Shown: positions 7,608 to 15,324 of the stretch, piece after piece
Position numbering within the stretch: the stretch's first letter is position 1
How the letters are laid out: the number at the start of each line of letters is the position of its first letter
DNA from: Palsa-504 sp963739135
Lineage (GTDB): Bacteria; Actinomycetota; Actinomycetes; Streptosporangiales; Streptosporangiaceae
Reading direction: 5' to 3'
NCBI GenBank assembly: GCA_963739135.1
Contig: CAVTZG010000020.1
Coordinates: forward strand, 136,580 to 200,579
DNA: 64,000 bases
Position numbers and translations under genes: made by a program
The notes under the pieces: generated by a model
What the model was told of the DNA's origin: nothing
Database searches by the model: none
The model's input: the letters and a program-made list of their open reading frames with translations, nothing else

Positions 7608-9044
7608 CTAGAGCGTGAAGCCGATGGCGCGCAGCTGCTCGCGGCCGCTGTCGGTCATGTCGGCCGGGCGCCAGGCCGGTATCCACTGCCAGTCGACCCG
7701 GAAACCGTCGATGTCCTCGAGCGGAGCGAGCTCGGCCCGGATCTGGTTCTCCAGCACGCCGGTCAGCGGGCAGGCCGCCGAGGTGAGGGTCATGGTGATG
7801 ACCGCGGTCCGCTGCTGCACGGAGACGGCTCGCACGAAGCCCAGGTCGACGATGTTCACGCCCAGGTCGGGGTCGATGACCTCGGACAGCGCGTCGTGGA
7901 CGGCCCGGGCGGCCGCGGTGGGGACCGGCGAGATGACCGCGCGGAGCTGGTCGCCGTCCAGGCTGAACGCGGAGAAGCTGCGCTGCTCGAGGGAACCGCG
8001 GATGATCAGCGGCCCGCTGGGGTCGGCTTCCGGGTTCAGGCCGGCGCTGGAGATGGTGTGCTCGAACTGGTCGGACCAGAACCAGTGGACATCGCCGAAC
8101 GGCTCGGGCCGGCCCAGCATGTTGCGCGCGGCGGCCCGGCCGTGCCGGATGGCGGTGTCGTGGTGCTCGACCCGGACCCGGCGCCCGTACCTGGGCAGGT
8201 GCTGGGCCACCACGTCGCCGGCCGCCCAGACGCCCGGTACCGGGGTGGCGAAATGCTCGTCCACTTCGATGCCGTCCTCGACGGGCAGGCCGGCCTGCGC
8301 GGCCAGCTCCTGGTTGGGCACCGTCCCGACGCCGACGACCAGGACGTCGGCGTCCACCGGGCCGTCGCCGGTGAGGATCCTGACCCCGCCGCCGGGGCCG
8401 CGGGCCAGGCCGGTGACCGGCTGCCCGGTACGCACGTCCACGCCCGCGTCGCGGTGGATGCCGGCTACGACCTGGCCCAGGTCCGGGCCGAGGGCGCGGT
8501 ACAGCAGGGTGGGCAGCGCCTCCAGGATCGTGGCCCGCTTGCCCAGCTGAATGGCGGCGGAGGCTACCTCGCAGCCGATGAACCCGCCGCCGAGCACCGC
8601 GACGTGCCCGGCCGCGGCGATCCGGTCGCGCAGCTCGGCGGCGTCCTGGACGGTCCGCAGGTAGCACACGCCCTCGCCCTCGACGCCGGGCAGGACGCGC
8701 GCGCGCACCCCGGTGGCCAGCAGCAGCTGGTCGTAGCCCAGGACCGAGCCGTCCGCCAGGGTCACCGTCCGGGCGGCCAGGTCCAGCCGGGTGGCTCGCG
8801 CGCCGAGCAGGAGCTCGACCGAGTTCTGCCGGTACCACTGGTGATCCTTCACCGGTACGGAGCCGGACCGGCCCAGCAGGAACTCCTTGGACAGCGGCGG
8901 CCGCTCGTAGGGCACGGTGTCCTCGGCGCTGACCAGCGTGATGTCGCCGTCGAAGCCTTGCTTGCGCAGCTCGGCGATGGCGGCGGCGCTGGCCACCCCG
9001 CCGCCGATGCCGACGATCCGCGGCTTGCGCTGTGGCCTGCTCAC
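7608..9044 (-). CDS. Monooxygenase reductase component: ferredoxin reductase fused to a MIP18/PaaD-like (DUF59) domain
   Basis: 478 residues, GTG start overlapping the stop of the Rieske ferredoxin gene (GTGA). Residues 9-320 form an FAD/NAD(H) ferredoxin reductase of the AlkT/BphA4 type, with GIGGGVASA near 12-20, a second nucleotide fold at VAVLGGGFIG and the FAD motif GVWAAGD. A C-terminal reductase domain follows. After about residue 375 comes a DUF59 domain with DPDLGVNIVDLGFV and the cysteine of TSAACPL, as in PaaD/SufT iron-sulfur assembly proteins. Known toluene monooxygenase reductases (TmoF) are ferredoxin-FNR proteins, so this is a different reductase type. It probably passes electrons from NADH to the adjacent Rieske protein. 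The stop codon abuts the MITE. Confidence 0.87.
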   Translation of the reverse strand: MSRPQRKPRIVGIGGGVASAAAIAELRKQGFDGDITLVSAEDTVPYERPPLSKEFLLGRSGSVPVKDHQWYRQNSVELLLGARATRLDLAARTVTLADGSVLGYDQLLLATGVRARVLPGVEGEGVCYLRTVQDAAELRDRIAAAGHVAVLGGGFIGCEVASAAIQLGKRATILEALPTLLYRALGPDLGQVVAGIHRDAGVDVRTGQPVTGLARGPGGGVRILTGDGPVDADVLVVGVGTVPNQELAAQAGLPVEDGIEVDEHFATPVPGVWAAGDVVAQHLPRYGRRVRVEHHDTAIRHGRAAARNMLGRPEPFGDVHWFWSDQFEHTISSAGLNPEADPSGPLIIRGSLEQRSFSAFSLDGDQLRAVISPVPTAAARAVHDALSEVIDPDLGVNIVDLGFVRAVSVQQRTAVITMTLTSAACPLTGVLENQIRAELAPLEDIDGFRVDWQWIPAWRPADMTDSGREQLRAIGFTL

Positions 9045-9364
9045 CGGGGGCCGATATCCACGTAGATGGTGCCGTCCTCCCCGACCTGGCAGCCGAACCG
9101 GGTCAGCTGCGCGTCATCGGGATTGATGCCGCAGCCGGTGGCCGCGTTGAACTCCCACAGGTGCTTGGCGCAGGTCAGCGTCTCCCCGTCCAGGTCACCC
9201 TCGTCCAGCGCCGAGGCCTGGTGCGGGCACCGGTTGGAGTAGGCCAGGACCGTCCCGTCCAGGTTGACCAGCAGCACGGCCTCGCCGTCGACCTTGACGG
9301 CGGTCATGTCGCCTTCCCACAGGTCATCCAGGTTGATCGTCTCCCGCCAGCGAGCGGTCTCCAT
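9041..9364 (-). CDS. Rieske-type ferredoxin of a multicomponent monooxygenase (TmoC-like)
   Basis: 107 residues from the ATG at 9364 (METARWRE...). Two Rieske cluster motifs, CPHQ (after YSNR) and CAKH (followed by LWEFNAATG), supply two Cys and two His for a [2Fe-2S] centre. Length and sequence match TmoC of toluene-4-monooxygenase. It shuttles electrons from the reductase to the diiron hydroxylase. It begins 2 bp after the beta-subunit stop, and its TGA overlaps the reductase GTG. With the hydroxylase alpha subunit missing, its original partner is absent in this operon. Confidence 0.9.
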   Translation of the reverse strand: METARWRETINLDDLWEGDMTAVKVDGEAVLLVNLDGTVLAYSNRCPHQASALDEGDLDGETLTCAKHLWEFNAATGCGINPDDAQLTRFGCQVGEDGTIYVDIGPR

Positions 9365-9366
9365 GG

Positions 9367-10419
9367 TCAGCCCGCTTGCGCCGATCCGTTCCCGCTGGCG
9401 GCATCGAGCAGGCCGCCGAGGTGCTGCTGCCTGGCCGCCCGGGCGTGCGCGGCCACGTCGGCCGCTGACCGGCTGGCACCCGGCGCGTCCGCCAGGATCG
9501 TCCCCAGGCCCAGGGCGGCCTCGTCGGCCAGCCCGGACCAGCGGTCGATCCATTTCGCGAACACGGCTCTGTTTTCCGGACGCTGGGTCACAGCCAAGTT
9601 GGCCAGGGCCCGGCTCCACCGGCCGCGGCGGCGGGAGTCCTCGGCCAGGAACGAGGTGAGCAGCCAGGTCTCCTCGTCGCCGTGCTCCTTGGCCACCTGG
9701 CCGAGCTGGGTCAGCAGCACGTCGTCCAGGGTCGGGGCCAGGACCAGGTTGAGCGCGGTGAACGCCTCGGCCCAGTCGTAGCTGACCAGGGCGTACTCGA
9801 TCGCCTTGCGGGCCGGCTGCCAGGCCTCGTGGTCCTCCCACCGGGCCCGCTCGGCCGAGCCGATGCCCGAATCCGGGTGGGCCAGCTGCAGTTCCCTGGT
9901 GCGGTAGGCGACGGTGGTCACGCGGCGCAGGCAGTCCGCGGTGGCGAAGCCGGCCGCGTTGGTGATGTAGGAACTGGGCGCCATGTAGCCGATATACGCC
10001 TGGACCTGCTGGAACCCGTGGCACAGGTAGCGTGACGGGGTGAAGGCGTGACCGAGCAGCGCCACCGAGCCGGTGTCAAGCGCGGCGTCGTCGCCGGCCG
10101 CGGCGTGCGCCTCCAGCACGCCGCCGAGCTTGGTTTCCGCGTCGGCTTGCAGGTTGACGTAGGCCTTATAGGTCAGCGCGTCGGGGTCGCGGAAGGCGTC
10201 CCAGTTCTCGGCGCGCAGCGGCGAGTTGTCCCGGTAGGTCAGGAACCACAGGTTCGCGGCTGACGACGGGTTCTGCTCGAACGTCGCCGTCCGGTTGCTG
10301 CGCAGCGTCCAGTTCTGGGCGTGGGTGACGATCTCGTACTCGCTCGGCATCCGGCGCACGTCGCCGAACGCGCTGAACGTGCGGCGGGGCCGGGCCTTGC
10401 GCGCGGGCGTCTCGGTCAT
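9367..10419 (-). CDS. Toluene monooxygenase-type hydroxylase beta subunit (TmoE-like)
   Basis: 350 residues, ATG at 10419 overlapping the effector gene stop (ATGA). The sequence follows the beta subunit of bacterial multicomponent monooxygenases: an N-terminal arm with RRTFSAFGDVRRMPSEYE, then a ferritin-like helical fold with QQVQAYIGYMAPSSYITNAA and YDWAEAFTALNLVLAPTLDD. Beta subunits pack against the diiron alpha subunit and carry no metal. It is co-linear with gamma, effector and Rieske genes. Complete, without anomalies. Confidence 0.88.
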   Translation of the reverse strand: MTETPARKARPRRTFSAFGDVRRMPSEYEIVTHAQNWTLRSNRTATFEQNPSSAANLWFLTYRDNSPLRAENWDAFRDPDALTYKAYVNLQADAETKLGGVLEAHAAAGDDAALDTGSVALLGHAFTPSRYLCHGFQQVQAYIGYMAPSSYITNAAGFATADCLRRVTTVAYRTRELQLAHPDSGIGSAERARWEDHEAWQPARKAIEYALVSYDWAEAFTALNLVLAPTLDDVLLTQLGQVAKEHGDEETWLLTSFLAEDSRRRGRWSRALANLAVTQRPENRAVFAKWIDRWSGLADEAALGLGTILADAPGASRSAADVAAHARAARQQHLGGLLDAASGNGSAQAG

Positions 10420-10715
10420 GAGGTCACTGCCTTTCCGCGGCCGATGCTCTGCCAGGTGATGGCGTCGCTGGTGTTGATCACCTTGCCGCTGAACACGGAC
10501 ATGATCCCGCCGAAGGACCTGATCTCGTAGTCCGCGCCGAGGTAGCGGCGCAGCGTCTGCTCGGTCACCGTGATCTGGTCCTCGCCCTGCACCCGGACGT
10601 AGGCGCCGCGGTCGATGACCTCGATGTCGGTACCGGGATTGTCGTCCTCGATGGCGGCGATGATCTGCTCGACCTCATCACCCATCCGCAGTACCGGGCC
10701 GACCGGGTTCTTCAT
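10416..10715 (-). CDS. Monooxygenase effector/regulatory protein (MmoB/DmpM family, TmoD-like)
   Basis: 99 residues, the family's usual length, no metal-binding residues. Begins MKNPVGPVLRMGDEVEQIIA and contains the VIDRGAYVRVQGED strand pair and a C-terminal ITWQSIGRG segment typical of TmoD. These proteins bind the hydroxylase alpha subunit near the diiron site and tune substrate access and electron transfer. The ATG overlaps the gamma-subunit stop and the TGA overlaps the beta-subunit start, so synthesis is coupled. Confidence 0.88.
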   Translation of the reverse strand: MKNPVGPVLRMGDEVEQIIAAIEDDNPGTDIEVIDRGAYVRVQGEDQITVTEQTLRRYLGADYEIRSFGGIMSVFSGKVINTSDAITWQSIGRGKAVTS

Positions 10716-11095
10716 GACCCCTCCGGGATGTCGTACTCGACCGTGACGTGGTCGAGCGGCTTGAGGCCGGCCTCGGCGACGGTCATCTCGGCGGGCAGCC
10801 GCTCGCCGTGGTAGATGACGACCTTGTCAAACGGCAGGGCCCGCACCCGCTTGCCCTCCACGTGGTAGGCCACCGCGGCGGCCACCTCGGCCATGGTGTT
10901 CGCGGTGGTGACGGGCACCAGGATCTGCACGAAGTCGGTGGCGAAGATGGCGTTGAGGGGGACCAGCTGCGGCGCGAGGTCCTCGGCGCCCAGCTCGGCG
11001 GTGGTGTCAGTGTCGGTCATGCCAGTGTCGGTCATGCCAGTGTCGGTCATGCCAGTGTCGGTCATGCCAGTGTCGGTCATGCCAGTGTCGGTCAT
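10712..11095 (-). CDS. Toluene monooxygenase-type gamma subunit (TmoB-like) with N-terminal minisatellite
   Basis: 127 residues. The TmoB core, an about 85-residue ubiquitin-like fold, starts near LVPLNAIFATDFVQILVPV and ends DHVTVEYDIPEGS. It is preceded by a repeat: MTDTG five times, then MTDTD. Every 15-bp unit contains its own ATG, so translation could start at any of six positions; the first (11095) overlaps the alpha-subunit stop (ATGA). The gamma subunit is a small structural partner of the alpha/beta hydroxylase. The repeat is not part of the family fold and can change length by slippage without altering the frame. Confidence 0.87.
   Translation of the reverse strand: MTDTGMTDTGMTDTGMTDTGMTDTGMTDTDTTAELGAEDLAPQLVPLNAIFATDFVQILVPVTTANTMAEVAAAVAYHVEGKRVRALPFDKVVIYHGERLPAEMTVAEAGLKPLDHVTVEYDIPEGS
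11021..11095 (-). repeat. Five tandem 15-bp repeats encoding MTDTG
   Basis: Five perfect units of GCCAGTGTCGGTCAT as read on the plus strand, followed by a diverged sixth unit down to 11006. Each carries a start codon on the minus strand. See the gamma-subunit gene. Confidence 0.95.
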
Positions 11096-11430
11096 GATTG
11101 CGCCGCCACGGCGATGCCTTTGGCCGGACGGCCGACATAGTCCCTGGTCCAGGCTTCGTAGTCCGGGTCGTCGCCCATCACCTCCGGGGTCAGGCCCATG
11201 TAGCCGAGGATCCCGCCGACGTCCATCGGCTGGATCTGCCCGGCCAGGAACCGGTCGATCAGCGTCTCGTGGTTGACGTTGTCCCGGTCCTTCCAGAAGA
11301 TCTGCCGGCAGCCGTTGCTGCAGAAGTGGTAGATCCGGCCGTCGTAGGTGAGCTGGACGTCCCTGACCCGCCAGGTCCCGTTCCGTGACTGGGTGGGGTT
11401 GCACGCGGGCAGGTGGCAGGTGCTGCACAG
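11092..11430 (-). pseudogene. Truncated toluene monooxygenase alpha subunit (TmoA-like), C-terminal remnant only
   Basis: In one frame, about 105 codons read as the C-terminus of a TmoA-type diiron hydroxylase alpha subunit: LCSTCHLPAC, then the YHS-type segment GRIYHFCSNGCRQIF, DRFLAGQIQPMDVGGILGYM and a stop overlapping the gamma ATG. TmoA is normally about 500 residues, and the four-helix bundle with the two ExxH diiron motifs is entirely missing. Upstream of about 11430 the sequence changes without a break into a DJ-1/PfpI fragment in another frame. The operon therefore has no catalytic subunit, through a real deletion or an assembly join. Confidence 0.8.
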
Positions 11431-11558
11431 CCATGGCCGCCCGGCGTGAACACCGCGTCGAACTCGTCGATGTCGGCACCGGTCAGCGTGGACAGCGCGA
11501 CCGGGTGCTGGAAGCCGGGGATGGCCTGCAGCCTGAAGTGTTGCCCATTCCGGATGCG
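11417..11558 (-). pseudogene. DJ-1/PfpI-family fragment joined to the tmoA remnant
   Basis: Directly after the AraC-type stop, the minus strand reads RIRNGQHFRLQAIPGFQHP..., then STLTGADIDEFDAVFTPGGHG in an open frame. The stretch FDAVFTPGGHG is the nucleophile-elbow approach of DJ-1/PfpI amidotransferase-like proteins, normally followed by the catalytic segment. Here homology stops within a few codons and the tmoA C-terminus takes over, so this is a fragment of about 45 codons. The original could have been a PfpI gene downstream of the AraC regulator, a common pairing. Confidence 0.5.
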
Positions 11559-12514
11559 CTAGGTCGCGATGCCGCGCTGGGTGCCAAGCTCGCGGTGCAG
11601 GGCGTGCGCGTCGTAGTAGGCGCGCGGCGTCACGCCGAAGCGGCCGCGGAACTCGCTGATGAAATGCGAGACGCTGGCGTACCCGACCTCCTTGGAGATC
11701 CGGGCCACGGTCAGGTCACCGTCGACCAGCAGCTCGCGGGCGCGGTCCAGGCGCATCTCCTTGACGAACTGGTACGGCGAGCGGCCGGTCACGTCCCGGA
11801 ACAGATGCGCGAAGGCCGACGGGCTGAGGCTGACCAGGTCCGCCATGTCGGCCACGGTCATCGGCTCGGACAGGTGCCCGCGGACGTACTCCAGGACCGC
11901 CGACACCGGGTTGCTGGCGGATTCGGCCGCGGCCAGCGCGAGGAGCCGGGCGTACTGCTCCCGCTGCAGCACCCGGTAGACCAGCTCCTGCAGGTAGAGC
12001 GGCGCGAGGACCCGGCGGTCGGTCCCGGTCTTCACCGCGCGCAGGAACCGCAGCACCACCCCGAGCAGATCGGAGTCCAGCGCGGAGACGCACGCCCGGC
12101 GGGCGGCTTGCGCCTCGGACTCGCGGGACCGGAAGGCCGTCGTGCGCCGTTCCAGCATGTCGCTGGACACCTGGCGGACCAGCGCGGGTCGATCTGGAGC
12201 ACGAAGGACAGGAACGGGCGGGCGATGGAGGCCTCGAGGATCTCGGCCTGGAAGTGCAGGTGACTGGCCAGGACCAGGTAGTGGAACGGGTCGTGCAGAT
12301 GCCGCTGGCCGTCGACGGTCACCGCCTTGCGGCCCTGAGCCACGATGCACAGCGACAGCGACTGGATCTCCTCCCAGGTCGGACCCGCCGGGCCGGTGAA
12401 CCGGTAGACGGTCAGGCCCGGCCACAGGCCGGCGTTCGCGCCGACCTGGGTGGCTACAGCGGCGAGTTCCGCGACGAGGTCACCGGCGTTGTGCGGGAGA
12501 TACCCAGACGTCAT
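11559..12514 (-). pseudogene. AraC-family transcriptional regulator, frameshifted
   Basis: The N-terminal about 108 residues (from ATG 12514, MTSGYLPHNAGDLVAELAAV) form an AraC_N-type sensor domain in one frame. From about 12185 the sequence continues in a second frame from ALVRQVSSDMLERR to the end. The C-terminus holds both HTH motifs of AraC regulators (MTVADMADLVSLSPSAFAHL and VARISKEVGYASVSHF, then RRFG-like FRGRFGVTPRAYY). The shift falls at the run around ATCGACCCGCGCTGG. One base change would restore a protein of about 317 residues. It precedes the DJ-1 and monooxygenase remnants and may have regulated them. Confidence 0.82.
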
Positions 12515-12575
12515 CGCGATGCCCTCCTGGCCCGTCGGCTACAGCACAAGCATGCGCCGCGCGGCCCGGCGCCGC

Positions 12576-12661
12576 CTAGAGCAGGACGCAGGGGATGTCG
12601 GTGTTCTCGTCGATCCAGTAGCTGGCGCAGACGCGGTGGTAGCCGTCGGCCACGATCAGCG
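12576..12661 (-). pseudogene. C-terminal scrap of a ParB-like small protein
   Basis: The last 28 codons before a TAG at 12576 read SLIVADGYHRVCASYWIDEN and then TDIPCVLL. This looks like the tail of actinobacterial ParB-like proteins (VADGYHR-VCASY-IPC pattern). It starts right at the 3' end of proS in a different frame, with no upstream part. It is best read as debris left by a deletion that abutted proS. Confidence 0.45.
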
Positions 12662-14392
12662 AGTGGTCGTCGTCGCGGCGGCGTTGGCGATGGCCTCGCG
12701 GACGTGCTTGGCCAGTTCGGCCAGCGGGATGCTGACCGTGGCGCCGGACTCGCGGTCGGTGAGCTCGGCGCTGCCGGTGGCCAGGCCGCGCTTGCCCACG
12801 GTGACCCGGAACGGGATGCCGACCAGTTCGGCGTCGCTGAACTTGACGCCCGCCCGGACCGGCCGGTCGTCCACGATGACGTCGACGCCGGCGTCGAGCA
12901 GACCCTGGTAGACCTGCACGCCCGCCTCGGCCACGGCGGCGTCGTCCTGCTGGGCGATCACCACCACGACCTGGAACGGGGCCACCGCGACCGGCCAGAT
13001 GATGCCCTTGTCGTCGTGGTGGACCTCGACGATCGTGGCCATGGCCCGCTCGACGCCGATGCCGTAGCAGCCCATAGTCGGCCGGGTCGCCTTGCCGTCC
13101 GGGCCGGACACGCGGATCCCGATCGCGTCGGAGTACTTGTAGCCGAGCTTGAAGATGTGGCCGACCTCGATGCCGCGCTCCACCTCCAGGCCGTGCCCGC
13201 AGTTGACGCAGGCGTCGCCGGCGGCGGCCTCGCGCAGGTCCGCCCACTGGCCCACGCTGATGTCGCGCTCGACATCCACGCCGCGCAGGTGGGTGTCGTC
13301 GACGTTGGCGCCGGTGAACATGCCGCGCCGGCCGCGCAGCGCCTCATCGGCGACGATCGGGTGATCGGTCACGCCGACCGCGCCCAGGCTGCCCGGCAGC
13401 GCGCCGAGCGCGGCGCGGATCTCGTCCGGCTGAGCCGGGCGGATCGAGTTCGCCCCGGTGGCGTCGAGGAGCTTCTGCTCGTTCAGCGCGTGGTCGCCGC
13501 GCAGCAGGACCAGGGTCAGCACCCCGTCCAGGAAGTAGACCAGGGTCTTGATCTGGCGGTCGGCCGGGGCCTGGTACCCGGCGGCGAGATCCTCGATGGT
13601 GCGTACGCCGGGGGTGGCGAAGGGCTCGGGAGCGGCGAGGGCCACGGCCCGTTCGGCCGAATCATCTACGGCGGCCAGCCGGGACGCAGCTATCTCGATG
13701 TTCGCCGCGTAACCGCACTCCGGGCAGCGGACGATCAGGTCCTCGCCGGAGGGGGACGGGCAGACGAACTCGTTGGAGTCCGAGCCGCCCATGCTGCCGC
13801 TGGACGCCTCGACCGGGATGGCCGGGATGGACAGGCGCGCGAAGATCCGCGTGTACGCGTCACGGTGCGCCCGGAAAGACACGTCAAGCTCGGCCGGGCC
13901 CAGGTCGAAGCTGTAGGAGTCCTTCATGGTGAACTCGCGGGTGCGCATCAGGCCGGCCTTGGGCCGCGGCTCGTCGCGCAGCTTGGTCTGGATCTGGTAC
14001 CACATCTGCGGCAGCTGGCGGTAGGACTCCAGCTCGGTGGCCAGGGTGGAGACGACCTCCTCGTGGGTCATGCCCAGGGCCAGGTCGGCGCCCCTGCGGT
14101 CCTTGAGCCGGAACATCTCATCGCCCATCAGCGCCCAGCGGCCGGACAGCTGCCACAGCTCGGCCGGGTGCATGACCGGCATCAGGATCTCCTGGGCGCC
14201 GATCCGGTCCATCTCCTCGCGGATGATCCCGATGACCTTGAGCCGGACCCGCTGGCCCAGCGGGAGCAGCGAGTAGTGCCCGGCCATGAGCTGGCGCATG
14301 TAACCGCCGCGCAGCAGCAGGCGGTGGCTGGGCGCGCCGGCGTCTGCCGGGTCGTCGCGCAGCGTCGGGATGTGCATCTGGGACCAGCGCAT
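12656..14392 (-). CDS. proS: Prolyl-tRNA synthetase
   Basis: 578 residues, the bacterial (ProS type 1) length. Class II motifs are present: motif 2 region TREFTMKDSYSF near 165-176 and the motif 3 region TMGCYGIGVERAMA near 440. An editing (INS) domain occupies about 230-400, with the anticodon-binding domain after 475. It charges tRNA-Pro with proline in the cytosol. The final residues are a threonine run (AATTTTR), and the neighbouring debris suggests the extreme 3' end was altered, but all domains are present. It stands alone, upstream of the HAD gene on the same strand. Confidence 0.95.
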   Translation of the reverse strand: MRWSQMHIPTLRDDPADAGAPSHRLLLRGGYMRQLMAGHYSLLPLGQRVRLKVIGIIREEMDRIGAQEILMPVMHPAELWQLSGRWALMGDEMFRLKDRRGADLALGMTHEEVVSTLATELESYRQLPQMWYQIQTKLRDEPRPKAGLMRTREFTMKDSYSFDLGPAELDVSFRAHRDAYTRIFARLSIPAIPVEASSGSMGGSDSNEFVCPSPSGEDLIVRCPECGYAANIEIAASRLAAVDDSAERAVALAAPEPFATPGVRTIEDLAAGYQAPADRQIKTLVYFLDGVLTLVLLRGDHALNEQKLLDATGANSIRPAQPDEIRAALGALPGSLGAVGVTDHPIVADEALRGRRGMFTGANVDDTHLRGVDVERDISVGQWADLREAAAGDACVNCGHGLEVERGIEVGHIFKLGYKYSDAIGIRVSGPDGKATRPTMGCYGIGVERAMATIVEVHHDDKGIIWPVAVAPFQVVVVIAQQDDAAVAEAGVQVYQGLLDAGVDVIVDDRPVRAGVKFSDAELVGIPFRVTVGKRGLATGSAELTDRESGATVSIPLAELAKHVREAIANAAATTTTR

Positions 14393-14470
14393 GGTGCGGA
14401 ACTCTCGCTTTCGGGCCGTGATCAGGCAAGCCCGTAGTCTATCCCCGGCCGGCGGTGAGCGCCGAGCTAG

Positions 14471-15217
14471 TCAGCGGTCCTGCAGGCCTGCCGGGCCGTC
14501 GCTGGCCAGGATCCGGGCCAGGTCCTGCAGGGTGGCGACGTGCGGGTGGCCGTCCGGGGCCGGGCACACGCCGAACGGGTCGAGGTGGACCGGCTGCAGC
14601 CCGGCGGCGTGCGCGCCGGCCACGTCGTAGCGGACACTGTCCCCCACGTGCAGCACCTTCTTGCTGGCGGGCACGCCCAGGGCCTCGAGCGCGATGCCGA
14701 AGATGGCCGGATCGGGCTTGGCCACGCCGACCACGGCGGAGTCGACGACCACGCCGACCTGCACTCCAGCCGCGGGATCGTCGTGGTCGTCGGGGGCATA
14801 GCAGACGCCAAGGCGGCGGAGTTCGGCCTGGACGGTGCCGTCGGAGTTGGAGACCACGCCCATCGGGGCGCCCAGCGCGGCCAGGTCACGCAGCCCGCTG
14901 GCTACCCCGGCGCTTACGTGGGTCCAGTTCTGGCCGGTGGTGGCCTGCACGATCTGCGCGGCCAGGCCGTCGCGGCCGGCTTCGGCCACGCCGCACGCGG
15001 CGACGTAGCTGAGCAGGTACTGGTGCCACCAGGTGCTCGCGGCGGGCGGCACGGCGGCGATGTCCTGGGCGGCCATGGCCTGGTAGTGGGCCTGCTCGAG
15101 GGCGGCGATGTCGGGCGCCAGGCCCGCCGCCTGCAGCGGCGGCAGGACCAGGTCGCGGGCCGGGAAGACCAGCACCCCGCCCGCATCCAGCAAGATCGCG
15201 CTGATCTCGTTGCTCAC
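14471..15217 (-). CDS. HAD-superfamily hydrolase
   Basis: 248 residues from the GTG at 15217; the open frame extends further but homology starts at SNEISAILLDAGGVLVFP. Motif I is LLDAGGVL, so the second aspartate of the canonical DxD is replaced by glycine, a known variant in HAD subfamily IA. Motif II is the serine/threonine in VVSNSDG, motif III the lysine in VGVAKPDP, and motif IV lies in VLHVGDSVRYD. It is likely a phosphatase of small phosphorylated metabolites. It is separated from proS by 78 bp and divergent from glpD. Confidence 0.88.
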   Translation of the reverse strand: MSNEISAILLDAGGVLVFPARDLVLPPLQAAGLAPDIAALEQAHYQAMAAQDIAAVPPAASTWWHQYLLSYVAACGVAEAGRDGLAAQIVQATTGQNWTHVSAGVASGLRDLAALGAPMGVVSNSDGTVQAELRRLGVCYAPDDHDDPAAGVQVGVVVDSAVVGVAKPDPAIFGIALEALGVPASKKVLHVGDSVRYDVAGAHAAGLQPVHLDPFGVCPAPDGHPHVATLQDLARILASDGPAGLQDR

Positions 15218-15324
15218 ATCCGCACTATACGCAGCGCGCCACGGGCCTGGCATAATGCCCACCGGGCCGAGGGAGGAGCGCGGCCGCTAAAGGCGCTGGC
15301 CAGCCCGGGCGTTACCATCGGCTG

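Noticed and set aside
11006..11095. Possible CRISPR-like array
   Set aside because: Units are contiguous 15-mers with no spacers and code in frame for MTDTG. The same applies to the 18-bp repeats at 33273-33370.
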